From the NCBI GenBank assembly GCA_017435665.1, contig JAFSEP010000041.1, forward strand, positions 1 through 64,000: 64,000 nt of DNA, written 5' to 3'. This document shows positions 52,071 to 61,781 of the stretch, piece after piece (position 1 is the stretch's first letter; every line of letters starts with the position of its first letter). This DNA is from Clostridia bacterium (GTDB lineage Bacteria; Bacillota; Clostridia; Oscillospirales; Acutalibacteraceae). A program made the translations under genes and the position numbers. Below the pieces are notes generated by a model that did no database searches, was not told the origin of the DNA, and was given only the letters and a program-made list of their open reading frames with translations.

Positions 52071-55000
52071 TTATTTAACTTTTACCTTGCACTTAATCTT
52101 ATAACCGCCGTTCTTTGTCTTGCAGGTTATTGTGACCGTGCCCTTCTTTTTGGCTGTTATCTTACCGCTTTTGCTAACGGTAGCTATTGATTTATTGCTT
52201 GATGACCAGGTTACATCCTTAATGGTTGCATCTGAAGGATAAATCTCAGCCTTGAGCTTAAAGGTCTTGCCCTTCTTGAGCGTTACTGACGTTTTGTTAA
52301 GTGAAACGCCTTCAACAGGAATAACGCACTTGACTGTACATACTGCCACTACACCGCTGTCCTCGCTGATGCAGGAAATCTTGACTGTACCTTCCTTGAG
52401 AGCTGTTATTCTGCCACTCTGTGTTACTCTTGCGATCTTTGAATTGCTCGATCTCCAGATAAGCTCCTGGTTAGTTGCATCGCTCGGCTTGATTTTAGCT
52501 GTAAGCTGCTTTGTATCACCGATGGCAATGGTTGTTGATGTCTTATTGAGCCTTACGGAAATAACGGGCTGAATAACGGTTATCTTGCATTTTGCAACGT
52601 AAAGTCCGTCATTTGTGGTGCAGGTGATTGTTGCTTCACCCGGTCCGACAGCCTCTACCTTGCCCTTCTTATTGATTTCTACTACCGACTTATCGCTTGA
52701 TCTCCACTTAACGCTCTTATTTGTAGCGTTTGACGGACTGATCGTTGCTGTGAGAGTCTTTGTTCTTCCAACCGTCATAGTCATACTCTTTGATGAGAGT
52801 GTAACGCCCAATACGGGCTCTGTTACGGTAATGACACAGCTTCTCTTAACGCTTGAATCGGCAGCACTCGTGCAGGTAATTGTAGCTGTACCTGCCTTCA
52901 TACCGGTTACAACTCCGTTATCGGATACCTTTGCAACCGACGGCTTGTTTGAATACCAGGTTACGGATTTATCATAGCTGCTTGAGGGCGTAACCGTGGG
53001 CGTAAGAGTGAGCTTACCGCCTGTTCTGATTTCTGCCTCAGTCTGATTAAGAGTAATCTTTGTGGGAGCCTGAAGAACGGTTATCTTGCATTTTGCATAG
53101 ATTTTTCCGCTTTCCTTTGACGTTGCCGTAATATATACGGTACCGGCCTTGAGAGCCTTAACCTTACCCTTTGAGGATACGGTTGCAATACTTGTATTGC
53201 TTGATGACCACTTAACTCCCTGATTTGTTGCAGATGAAGGCTTGACCGTCGCCGTAAGTGTCTTGCTCTTATTTGAAACAAGAGACATTGAGCTTACGCT
53301 GAGGCTGATTGATGAAACTGCCTCATAGACCGTGACCTTACAGGTTGCCACCTTCTTCTTATCCTTTGTGGTGCAGGTAATCTTTACTGTACCACCCTTC
53401 TTTGCAGTTACAACGCCCTTTGAGTTTACGGTTGCGATTGCTGTATCGCTTGACTCCCAGGTAACGTTCTTGTTACTTGCATTTGAGGGTTTGATTGTCG
53501 GCTTGAGGGTTATTGTCTTGCCCTTATCAACAGATTTGCTTGTATAGTTGAGCTTTACGCTCTTTACGTTTACCTTCTTGACAACCTTGACCTTTACCGT
53601 ATCCTTATAGCTTCCGTCATCGGTTGTTATATAAATCTTACAGCTTCCGATTTTCTTTGCTGTAACCTTACCCTTTGAATCAACGGTTGCAATCTTCTTG
53701 TTTGATGACTTGAAGGATACACCCTTATCCGTTGCATTTGACGGCTTGATTTCATATTTGAAGGTTGATTTCTGTCCCACGTACATCGTCTTTGATGAAT
53801 TGTCAAATTCCACATCGGTTACGGGCTGAATAACAGTAATCTTACAGCTTCTGCTGTATCCTCCGTCAACAGTTGTAACAGTAATGTTTGCACTACCGGG
53901 ACCCACAGCCTTTACCCTGCCGTTCGAATCAACGGTTGCAACCTTTGTGTTGCTTGATTTCCAGACAACCTTCTTATTGGTTGCATTTGAGGGATTTACT
54001 GTTGCCGTAAGTGTTACAGAGGTCTTTTCACCCATGGTAAGTGAATAGGAGCTTCTGTTTATTGAAATTGAAGTTACGGGACGGACAACCGATACCGTGC
54101 ATACTGCAACGTATCCGCCCTCCTGAGATGTGGCTGTTATAACTGCAGTACCCGTAGCTATTGCAGTAACCTTACCGTTGGAGTCAACGGTTGCAACACC
54201 TGAATTTGAGCTTCTCCATGTAACCTTCTTGTTTGTTGCGTAATAGGGGTCATATGTGGGTGTTACAATCTTACTTCTTCCTATGGCAAGTGTCATTGAG
54301 CCGGGAAGTGAAATTCCGTAAAGGTCAGCCGTAATTGTAATCGCACAGCTCTTTGCAGTTCCGTCATATGACTTTGCCGTTATTACAACAGAACCGGGCA
54401 GCTTTGCTGTGACCTTGCCCTTTGAATCAACAGTTGCTATTGAGGTGTCAGAGCTTTCCCAGACAGCCGCATCATAGGTTACGCCCTGCTTGGTTGTAAC
54501 CTTTGACGAAAGCTGTAAGGTCTGACCGGTCTTGAGCGTTGCCGACGTTTTGTCGATTGTCATCGAGGCTGCATCGCCGAGAACTGTCAGCTCACAGGAG
54601 GCAGAACATGTTGTTCCGTCTGTTGTATATGCTGTGATTACCGTTGATCCTACACTAAGAATGTCTATCTTTCCGTTAACAACCTTTGCAACTGCTTCGT
54701 TGCTTGATTCCCAACGGAGTATCTGGTTACCTGCATCTGCAGGTAAAACGGTGGCGGTGAGCTTATAGGAGGTCTGACTGTCTCCGATATAAACCATCAA
54801 TGAAGTCTTATCAAGAGCCACACTTGAAACAAGAGGATTAACCGTTATTTCAAAGGAGCCCGATACACCGCTTCCGTCTGTTGCGGAATATGTGATTGTG
54901 GTCTTGCCTGCCTTGATACCCTTTATAGCGGCGCTTGCAAGTGAAGAGCCGTTTGTGCCTGCGGAAACAACCGTTGCAATTCCTTCATCAGCTGATTTCC

Positions 55001-58000
55001 ATTCTATATCTCTTATCGTAGCCTTGGAGGGGCTGACGATAACACTTGCAACCGTATTATCGTTTACGGTTACGTGTGAAGGTATGCTGTAAGGTGTGAG
55101 CTTGCTTACGGGCTCAATCTTCTGAACCGTGACTCTGCAGCTTGCGGTCAGAGAGCCGTAGGTTACGGTAACCTTCTGACCTACACCGTCTGTAACCGGA
55201 GTTATAACGCCGGTCTGACTTACGGTAAATATGTTTTCGTTAGAGCTGCTCCATACGGGAACAACCGAATCGTCCTCAACAACGGGCTTTGTTGAATCAA
55301 CACCTGTTGCTATTATTTCAAGCTGCTCTGTACGGTTCATAAAGAGCACCAGCATAGACTTACTCAGTTCAATGCTTGCCACAGGATTGAGTATCTTTAT
55401 TTTGCAGGTTGCCGAATAATCACCTGAGGTTGCCGTTACCGTAACATAAGGATCTGCCGCATTTTCACAGCCGCCCAGAACCGTTGCCTTACCGTAGGCT
55501 ACACCGTTTTCGTCTGTTGCGTTTTCAATTGTCAGCACATTGCTGTCACTTGTTGTCCAGACAACCTTATCATAGCCCTCAATATCATAATAAATTGCAA
55601 AGGGTTCATTGCCCACGCTCCACTTTTCGGGATATTCGGTTATCTCTATGGAGGAGGTTCTGACCTTGAGGTTTTCTATTGCCTCAAGAAGCTGACGGGC
55701 AAGGTCATCTATTTCAGCCTTCTGGGATCTGTACCATTTCTTTTCCCCGTCTTCTCCGTTCACTTCCTCAAGAAGTCCGTAAACTGCTGCTGCACTTTCC
55801 TCCGTAAAGGTGGATAAGGGCGGAAGCTCATAATAGGCTGCCTCTGCTTTATTCCATTCCTCCCAGAACTCTTCATCCTCTCTCGGTGCATATTCTGCAT
55901 CAATAAGAGCAAGTCTGTATCTGTCAATATTGTTTTTCCAAAGCTCAACCTTGTTGCAGTTTTCAAGGGAATCGGGAAGGTCCCATTCAATGCTTTCAAC
56001 AGCCTCGTTGAGTCTGTCTATTGCATCCTGGGAATACTTGTTGCTGTCCTCATAATCAGAGGGAATATATCCGATAGCTGTTTCTAATCTGTTATAATAA
56101 GAGGTTATCGTATCTCTGACTATAACCTCGCACTGAGCTTTTTCACCCGTTACCGTATCTGTTGCATAAATATAGCATATGCCGTTCTTCTTTGCCGTTA
56201 CAACACCGTTTTCAACACTTGCTATGCTCGTGTTTGACGTGCTCCAGCTTATGAGAGACTCCGGAGCCTCCTCAGTTCCCTCTGCATCGGTAAACATAGC
56301 AGTAAGTGCGGCTGTTTTGACACCGTATGAATCAAGATTGAGTGTAACAAAGGCGGGAACAATGCTTACGTCTCTGTCGGGAACAACCTTGATAGCAAGA
56401 GTTCCCGAAATATCCGAGCCGTCTGTTGTTCTGTATGTGATAATTGCGAGACCCTCGCTGACACCGGTAATCTCGCCAAAGGCATAGTTACCGTCGGTGC
56501 CTGTGCTCTTTACCGTTGCAATATCCTTATCTGAGGACGTCCATTCAAGCTCAGGGAAGCTTACGTTTGTGGGAAGCACCTCAATTATAGCCTGAACCTT
56601 ATATCCTGCCGTAACCTTCTGCGGGCAGGTGCTTGTGCCGAAATATTCAGCATTGACTACTCTGTTTACGGTAACTGTGCAGAAATCCGAGCCCACACCG
56701 TCAATCATAAAGTATATTACGCTCTGACCTATCTGTGCCACGTTTGTGACTATACCGTTTTCAACGATGGCGACTGCTTTATCGCTTGAGGTCCATTCTG
56801 CTGTGAAGGGAGCTGTAACGGGGGCATTTTCGTCAACACCCGTAAGCTCCATATTCTGATTAAGATCAAGAGGTACACCTACAAAAAGAACCTTCGTTGA
56901 TTCCTTCATCTTAGCTGATTTCACCGGATTGAGTATACCTACCTTGCAGGAAACACTTACACCGTTTGCCGATGTTGCGGTGAAGGTTACCGTGGGATCC
57001 TCTGCGTTACGGCTTGCACGGTGAATTGTTACCTGACCGTTATTATCGATGGTTGCTGTTTCCTCATCATCCGATGACCATGTTATTTCGTCATAACCGT
57101 CAGAATCACATGAAAGGGTAAAGCCGCCTTCTGTAAACAGTACGCTTTCGGGAGCATCTGTTATTTCAATTCTTGTTGTGTGAGGCTTCAGCTGTGAAAA
57201 AGCCTGAGTAAAATCATCAGCAAGCTTATCAAGAGCATTTTTATCGGTCTTGAGCCAGATTTTGTTTCCGTCCTCGCCGTAAACTGTTTCGGCGATAGCC
57301 TCAAGAGCAGCTATGCCGTCCTCAAAGTATGCATCCTTGTTTACGGGCATAAGTGCATATGCCTGATTCCACTTGCCCCAGAACTCCTCATCAGAGGGAG
57401 AAGCGATTTCAGCTTTTCTGAGCTGTTCTATTGCATTTTCAAGACTTGCGGTGAGGTTTGCTATTGCCGTACAGTTTTCAGCTGTATCCTCAAGCTCGTC
57501 ACTATATCTGCCAAGCACGGTATCAACTGCCTGAGCAACTGACGGAAGATATCTTGTTGCATCTTTATAATCGGCAGGAATGGTTGCTCTGACTGCTTCA
57601 AAATCAGCATAGAATTTGTTTATGCTGTATCTTACAACCACCTTGCAGGTTGCTGTCTTTCCGGTAAGGGAATCTGTTGCATAGATGTCGCACGTGCCGT
57701 TTGAAACTGCAACCACGTTACCCTCGCCGTCAACTGTTGCTACGGAAGAATTACCGCTTTCCCATGTAATGTCAGACTCACCGTCAAATTCCACTGTTTC
57801 ACCGTTATCGTTAAGATAAAGCAGCGTCAGCTTCTTCTCATTTACACCGTATTCGTCTGTATTGATGACTACCTTTTCGTCAAGGAACTTAATTCCGCTG
57901 TATGGTATAACCTCAATTTCAAAGGCGCCTGAAATGTCTGAGCCGTCTGTTGTTCTGTATGTGATCGTGGCTTTACCCACACCCACACCGGTAATTTTTG

Positions 58001-59285
58001 CAGAAATAACATTATCCTCTGCACCTGAGAACTCAACCCTTGCTATATCGTCACGTGATGATGTCCATTCGATTGATTTATAGGTTGCATCTGCGGGGAA
58101 CACCTTAACACTTGCAATAACATCAAAATCAACTGTTACTCTTGAAGGCTGTTTATCTGCTTCAACGCTTGTAATAAGCGTGGGGTCTGTTACCTTGAGA
58201 ATATAGCTTGCATATATTCCGTCACTGTATCTGACCGTGATTTTTGTTTCACCCTCTTTAAGGGCCTTTACTTTACCGTTTTCAACAACTGCAACAGTAT
58301 CATCCTCTGATGTCCATTCAAGAACGTAGTCATGGGTTATGGGAGCATTTGCGTCCTTGCCCGAAACAATTGCCTCGGGGCCGCCTGTCTCACCCGTGAA
58401 GATGCTGTATTCACTTTTATCAAATTCAATTTTTTCTATGGGATTGTTTACTTTTATTGTGCAGCTGTCAGCAAACCCGTAAGAGCTTACTGTGATTGTA
58501 ACGTAATTATTCTCAGCATCGCTGCAGCCGCCTATAACCGTTGCTTTACCGTCCTTATCTACGGTAACTGCATCTTCATCACTTGACTGCCACACGACCT
58601 CATCGTAGCCCGTAACCTCAAAGGAAATGCTGAAGCTGTCACCTACGGTTACCTCCTCAGGATAATCAGTGATTTCGATTGCCGTTGTATGCTTTCTGAG
58701 TCCCTCTGTTGCTGAAAGAACATCCTCAGTCCACTTTTCAACCTTTTCGCAGCTTTCTTTTGTATCTTCAAGGCCGTATTCTATTGCATCAATACAGCTT
58801 TTAAGTGCCTCAACCGTATTTTCAAGATATATGCCCGATGTTTCATAATTTTCGGGTACGGCATCAAGAGCTGACTGCAATCTTATGTAGTAGCTTTCAA
58901 CGGTATCTCTTACGGTTACACTGCACTGAGCAGAAATTTCCGTTTCAGTAAGTCCCATCCACACAGTTGCAGTTACAGTACACTCACCGTTGGCAACGGC
59001 AACTATTTCACCCTTACTGTCAACCTTTATTACAGACGAGTTACTGCTTTCACTCCAGAAAATAGCAGCATCGTCAGGAACATCAACAGAATTTCCGTCT
59101 GCGTCAACGTAAGTCACGGTCAGCGTGTGCTTACCCTTACCACCACTATCCGTATTCAGCGTCACCTCACTGTCCGACAGAACTATGCCTGCAAAGCCAT
59201 AGTCAGCGGCAAAAACAGGAAATGCCACCTGAAATACTGAAAAAATCATAATCAAAGACAGAAATAATGCAACTGTTCTTTTCAT
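52071..59285 (-). CDS. Giant secreted Big_2 (bacterial Ig-like) repeat protein
   Basis: 2,404 residues from the ATG at 59285 (MKRTVALFLSLIMIFSVF, with AAGGAG upstream), chosen because it starts a clear signal peptide ending PVFAA. Three long units of about 350-450 residues follow. Each has one Big_2 domain, a helical segment (YYIRLQSALDAVPENY; FYADFEAVRATIPADY; YYNRLETAIGYIPSDY) and three more Ig-like domains. The C-terminal half is a run of about 11 tandem Big_2 domains with the W-x-SSN/D-x-x-x-A-x-V-x-x-x-G core. There is no LPXTG, SLH or GW anchor; the protein ends KIKCKVKVK. The N-terminal half is acidic and the C-terminal half Lys-rich. It is likely a long surface fibre or adhesin. Confidence 0.92.
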   Translation of the reverse strand: MKRTVALFLSLIMIFSVFQVAFPVFAADYGFAGIVLSDSEVTLNTDSGGKGKHTLTVTYVDADGNSVDVPDDAAIFWSESSNSSVIKVDSKGEIVAVANGECTVTATVWMGLTETEISAQCSVTVRDTVESYYIRLQSALDAVPENYETSGIYLENTVEALKSCIDAIEYGLEDTKESCEKVEKWTEDVLSATEGLRKHTTAIEITDYPEEVTVGDSFSISFEVTGYDEVVWQSSDEDAVTVDKDGKATVIGGCSDAENNYVTITVSSYGFADSCTIKVNNPIEKIEFDKSEYSIFTGETGGPEAIVSGKDANAPITHDYVLEWTSEDDTVAVVENGKVKALKEGETKITVRYSDGIYASYILKVTDPTLITSVEADKQPSRVTVDFDVIASVKVFPADATYKSIEWTSSRDDIARVEFSGAEDNVISAKITGVGVGKATITYRTTDGSDISGAFEIEVIPYSGIKFLDEKVVINTDEYGVNEKKLTLLYLNDNGETVEFDGESDITWESGNSSVATVDGEGNVVAVSNGTCDIYATDSLTGKTATCKVVVRYSINKFYADFEAVRATIPADYKDATRYLPSVAQAVDTVLGRYSDELEDTAENCTAIANLTASLENAIEQLRKAEIASPSDEEFWGKWNQAYALMPVNKDAYFEDGIAALEAIAETVYGEDGNKIWLKTDKNALDKLADDFTQAFSQLKPHTTRIEITDAPESVLFTEGGFTLSCDSDGYDEITWSSDDEETATIDNNGQVTIHRASRNAEDPTVTFTATSANGVSVSCKVGILNPVKSAKMKESTKVLFVGVPLDLNQNMELTGVDENAPVTAPFTAEWTSSDKAVAIVENGIVTNVAQIGQSVIYFMIDGVGSDFCTVTVNRVVNAEYFGTSTCPQKVTAGYKVQAIIEVLPTNVSFPELEWTSSDKDIATVKSTGTDGNYAFGEITGVSEGLAIITYRTTDGSDISGTLAIKVVPDRDVSIVPAFVTLNLDSYGVKTAALTAMFTDAEGTEEAPESLISWSTSNTSIASVENGVVTAKKNGICYIYATDTVTGEKAQCEVIVRDTITSYYNRLETAIGYIPSDYEDSNKYSQDAIDRLNEAVESIEWDLPDSLENCNKVELWKNNIDRYRLALIDAEYAPREDEEFWEEWNKAEAAYYELPPLSTFTEESAAAVYGLLEEVNGEDGEKKWYRSQKAEIDDLARQLLEAIENLKVRTSSIEITEYPEKWSVGNEPFAIYYDIEGYDKVVWTTSDSNVLTIENATDENGVAYGKATVLGGCENAADPYVTVTATSGDYSATCKIKILNPVASIELSKSMLVLFMNRTEQLEIIATGVDSTKPVVEDDSVVPVWSSSNENIFTVSQTGVITPVTDGVGQKVTVTYGSLTASCRVTVQKIEPVSKLTPYSIPSHVTVNDNTVASVIVSPSKATIRDIEWKSADEGIATVVSAGTNGSSLASAAIKGIKAGKTTITYSATDGSGVSGSFEITVNPLVSSVALDKTSLMVYIGDSQTSYKLTATVLPADAGNQILRWESSNEAVAKVVNGKIDILSVGSTVITAYTTDGTTCSASCELTVLGDAASMTIDKTSATLKTGQTLQLSSKVTTKQGVTYDAAVWESSDTSIATVDSKGKVTAKLPGSVVITAKSYDGTAKSCAITITADLYGISLPGSMTLAIGRSKIVTPTYDPYYATNKKVTWRSSNSGVATVDSNGKVTAIATGTAVITATSQEGGYVAVCTVSVVRPVTSISINRSSYSLTMGEKTSVTLTATVNPSNATNKKVVWKSSNTKVATVDSNGRVKAVGPGSANITVTTVDGGYSRSCKITVIQPVTDVEFDNSSKTMYVGQKSTFKYEIKPSNATDKGVSFKSSNKKIATVDSKGKVTAKKIGSCKIYITTDDGSYKDTVKVKVVKKVNVKSVKLNYTSKSVDKGKTITLKPTIKPSNASNKNVTWESSDTAIATVNSKGVVTAKKGGTVKITCTTKDKKKVATCKVTVYEAVSSISLSVSSMSLVSNKSKTLTATVKPSSATNQGVKWSSSNTSIATVSSKGKVKALKAGTVYITATSKESGKIYAKCKITVLQAPTKITLNQTEAEIRTGGKLTLTPTVTPSSSYDKSVTWYSNKPSVAKVSDNGVVTGMKAGTATITCTSAADSSVKRSCVITVTEPVLGVTLSSKSMTMTVGRTKTLTATISPSNATNKSVKWRSSDKSVVEINKKGKVEAVGPGEATITCTTNDGLYVAKCKITVIQPVISVRLNKTSTTIAIGDTKQLTAKIKPSDATNQELIWRSSNSKIARVTQSGRITALKEGTVKISCISEDSGVVAVCTVKCVIPVEGVSLNKTSVTLKKGKTFKLKAEIYPSDATIKDVTWSSSNKSIATVSKSGKITAKKKGTVTITCKTKNGGYKIKCKVKVK

Positions 59286-59369
59286 TTGAAATTTCACTCC
59301 TTTTTTTCTGAGAAGATATTTATATCCGATTAAAAAAACAAAAATTTCGGTTATAACAATACGCATACA

Positions 59370-59398
59370 ATTATACTTCAAACTCAATGATAAATCAA
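59370..59398 (-). promoter_or_regulatory. Promoter of the giant Big_2 gene
   Basis: On the minus strand: TTGATT (59393-59398), 17-nt spacer, TATAAT (59370-59375), about 85 nt before the start codon. The TATAAT lies inside the upstream open frame, supporting the shorter start. Confidence 0.65.
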
Positions 59399-59523
59399 TT
59401 AAATAAAGTTTAATTAATAATAAATTAACAGCCTAGTTGTGACGGAAATTTGACAAACGTATTGACATAAAAATAAAAATGGGTTTTAATTGAAACACAG
59501 AGAAAAATCGGAGGTAGAAATAT

Positions 59524-60282
59524 ATGAAAAAAATGATTTCCTGGAACGTAAACGGAATAAGAGCCTGCGTGCAGAAGGGTTTTGTTGATGCCTTCAGAAG
59601 CCTTGATGCAGACATCTTCTGTCTGCAGGAAACCAAGCTTCAGGCAGGACAGATAGAGCTCGAGCTTGAGGGCTATCATCAATATTGGAACTACGCCGAA
59701 AAAAAGGGCTATTCAGGCACAGCAATTTTCACCAAGGAAGAGCCAATAAGCGTTTTCTACGGTCTTGACATACCCCGACACGATACAGAGGGCAGACTGA
59801 TCACCCTTGAATTTGAGAAATTCTATTTCATCACCTGCTATACTCCCAATGCTCAGGACGGTCTGAAAAGACTTGATTACAGAATGGATTGGGAGGACAG
59901 CTTCAGAGAATACCTTGTATCCCTCAATAAAAATAAGCCTGTTATCTTCTGCGGCGACCTAAATGTTGCCCATAACGAAATCGACCTTAAAAATCCGAAA
60001 TCAAACAGAGGAAATGCAGGCTTCTCCGATGAGGAAAGAGGAAAGTTTTCTCTGCTTCTTGAAAGCGGTTTCACAGATTCCTTCAGATATCTTTATCCCG
60101 ACAGAGAAGGTGCCTATTCCTGGTGGAGCTACCGCTTCAACGCAAGAGCCAACAACGCAGGCTGGCGTATTGACTATTTCTGCGTTTCAGACAGCATTAA
60201 AGATAAAATAAAAGAGGCAAAAATCCACACCGATATCTTCGGCTCGGACCATTGCCCCGTTGAATTGGAAATTGACATATAA
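59524..60282 (+). CDS. xth: Exodeoxyribonuclease III
   Basis: 252 residues. KKMISWNVNGIRACVQKGF, the metal-binding Glu in FCLQETKLQ, the YTPNAQDGLKRLDYR block, GDLNVAHNEIDL (catalytic Asp/Asn), and the C-terminal GSDHCPVELEI with the catalytic His. It is an AP endonuclease/3' exonuclease of base excision repair. ATCGGAGG precedes the start. Confidence 0.95.
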   Translation: MKKMISWNVNGIRACVQKGFVDAFRSLDADIFCLQETKLQAGQIELELEGYHQYWNYAEKKGYSGTAIFTKEEPISVFYGLDIPRHDTEGRLITLEFEKFYFITCYTPNAQDGLKRLDYRMDWEDSFREYLVSLNKNKPVIFCGDLNVAHNEIDLKNPKSNRGNAGFSDEERGKFSLLLESGFTDSFRYLYPDREGAYSWWSYRFNARANNAGWRIDYFCVSDSIKDKIKEAKIHTDIFGSDHCPVELEIDI

Positions 60283-60289
60283 AAACTCA

Positions 60290-60316
60290 GGGCGATACTT
60301 CATCCGAAGTATCGCC
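60290..60316. terminator. Convergent terminator
   Basis: GGGCGATACTT pairs with AAGTATCGCCC around CATCCG, between xth and the minus-strand gene at 60325. Confidence 0.7.
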
Positions 60317-60324
60317 CCGTAATA

Positions 60325-60708
60325 TTATTCTGTTGCTTCTGCTTCCTGAGCAGCTTCTTCCGTTGTTTCGTCAAGAATGGGGAGATCATCCATTTCGATT
60401 TTCTCACCGTCAAACTTCATCTTGCCGAAAATGGGTACCTTGAAATAGCCCTCAGCCTTATCCTCACCAAAGGTAATCGAAACCTGAATTTTCATACCCT
60501 TGAGCTGTTCGTGAGCGATGTCGGCTGTCACCGTGTCGCCGTCAATTTTAAGCATATCTCTCATTTCCTGAGGAAACGGTCTGAGTCCTTTTGGGGTTAC
60601 TGCAAAGAAATCGTATGTACCGTCTTCGTTTGCGTGTATCTGAGCTGTAAGGTCCTGCTGCATAAAGGGGTTGTTAACGTGTAATACCCATCTGCTTGTT
60701 TCTAACAT
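60325..60708 (-). CDS. Hypothetical protein, acidic tail
   Basis: 127 residues, beta-rich: LETSRWVLHVNNPFMQQDLT, DGTYDFFAVTPKGLRPFP, KIQVSITFGEDKAEGYFKVP, then an acidic Glu/Thr/Ala tail. No signal peptide. Not recognised. Single gene with AAAGGAG upstream of the ATG. Confidence 0.55.
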   Translation of the reverse strand: MLETSRWVLHVNNPFMQQDLTAQIHANEDGTYDFFAVTPKGLRPFPQEMRDMLKIDGDTVTADIAHEQLKGMKIQVSITFGEDKAEGYFKVPIFGKMKFDGEKIEMDDLPILDETTEEAAQEAEATE

Positions 60709-60810
60709 ATTTCTGTCTCCTTTAAAGTTATTTACTATGTAAATATATCACTTCAAGGGGATAAAGTCAATATTTAGTGGCATATCCGACAAAAAGAACT
60801 TTCAGTGATA

Positions 60811-60839
60811 TTGTCTTATGGGAAATTATCTGCTATAAT
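60811..60839 (+). promoter_or_regulatory. Promoter of rsmE
   Basis: TTGTCT (60811-60816), 17-nt spacer, TATAAT (60834-60839), 33 nt before the ATG. Confidence 0.65.
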
Positions 60840-60871
60840 AGTAAAATAATCTATCAGAAGGAAGTGAAGCT

Positions 60872-61618
60872 ATGTATAACTTCTTTGTTGACGACAGCAA
60901 CAGACAGGGCGATTATTACTATATCTCAGGCTCTGACCATAACCACATAAGAAACGTTCTGCGCATGAAAAAGGGCGAACAGTTTCTTGTCAGTGACGGA
61001 GGTATGAGTAATCTCTGCGAAATTGAAGATATTGATGAAAGCACCGTTGTTGTCAGGATAATTGAAGAAAACTTCAAAAATGCCGAGCTTCCCGTTAAGC
61101 TGTATCTTTTCCAAGGGCTCCCGAAAAGCGACAAAATGGAGCTGATTATCCAGAAAGCAGTGGAGCTGGGGGTATATGAAATAATCCCCGTTGAAATGAA
61201 AAGATGCGTTGTGAAGCTCGATGATAAACGCAAAAAGAGTAAGCAGACACGCTGGCAGGCAATTGCCGAAAGCGCCGCAAAGCAGAGCAAACGGAACATT
61301 ATTCCCAAGGTCAACGAGCCTTTAAAATATAAAGAAGCCATAAAGCTGGCTCAGGAGCTTAACCTTTTTCTTGTGCCTTATGAAAATGAAAGAGGAATGG
61401 AAGCTACAAAAGAAGCTCTCGGTCTCATAAAGAAAGATATGAGTGTGGGCATTCTCATAGGCTCTGAGGGCGGCTTTGAAAGAGAAGAAATTGCCCTTGC
61501 AGAGGAAATCGGCGGCAAAACGATTTCACTGGGCGAAAGAATTCTCCGCACGGAAACTGCCGCAATAACAGCCCTTGGTATGTGTATGCTTCATATCGAG
61601 CTTTTAGGTAACCGCTGA
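60872..61618 (+). CDS. rsmE: 16S rRNA (uracil(1498)-N(3))-methyltransferase
   Basis: 248 residues. N-terminal PUA-like domain (HNHIRNVLRMKKGEQFLVSD), then a SPOUT domain: LFQGLPKSDKMELIIQKAVE, the SAM knot with GILIGSEGGFEREEI and SLGERILRTETAAI. It methylates U1498 of 16S rRNA. The stop codon (61616-61618) lies inside the left end of a MITE-like repeat, so the last codons may have been replaced by the insertion. Length is normal. Confidence 0.95.
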   Translation: MYNFFVDDSNRQGDYYYISGSDHNHIRNVLRMKKGEQFLVSDGGMSNLCEIEDIDESTVVVRIIEENFKNAELPVKLYLFQGLPKSDKMELIIQKAVELGVYEIIPVEMKRCVVKLDDKRKKSKQTRWQAIAESAAKQSKRNIIPKVNEPLKYKEAIKLAQELNLFLVPYENERGMEATKEALGLIKKDMSVGILIGSEGGFEREEIALAEEIGGKTISLGERILRTETAAITALGMCMLHIELLGNR

Positions 61619-61761
61619 TTAAATCGAAGTCACAATTCTCAGCGGCTACTTTCCCGTCAAAACCGCCAAAAATACTCGTTAATACACAAAGTATTGACTG
61701 CGTTTTTTAACGGTTCTGACAAAAAACTATCCTGCTGATAATCGCAACCCGATTTAATCAG
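61615..61761. mobile_element. 147-bp MITE-like palindromic element
   Basis: It starts CTGATTAAATCG (61615-61626) and ends with the exact reverse complement (61750-61761). The inner parts of both arms also pair imperfectly, e.g. GTCAAAACCGCCAAAAA near the left with TTTTTAACGGTTCTGAC on the right, so the whole forms one long hairpin. It has no coding capacity and lies between two genes of the same strand. These are the marks of a miniature inverted-repeat element. No target duplication was clear. Confidence 0.7.
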
Positions 61762-61781
61762 TGTTTACCCGAGGTGACGGA

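Noticed and set aside
52252..58586. Several plus-strand open frames inside the giant Big_2 gene
   Set aside because: They are antisense shadows of a repetitive coding sequence and follow its period.
59285..59387. N-terminal extension of the giant Big_2 protein to 59387
   Set aside because: The extension overlaps the promoter -10 box and precedes an obvious signal peptide start with its own ribosome binding site.
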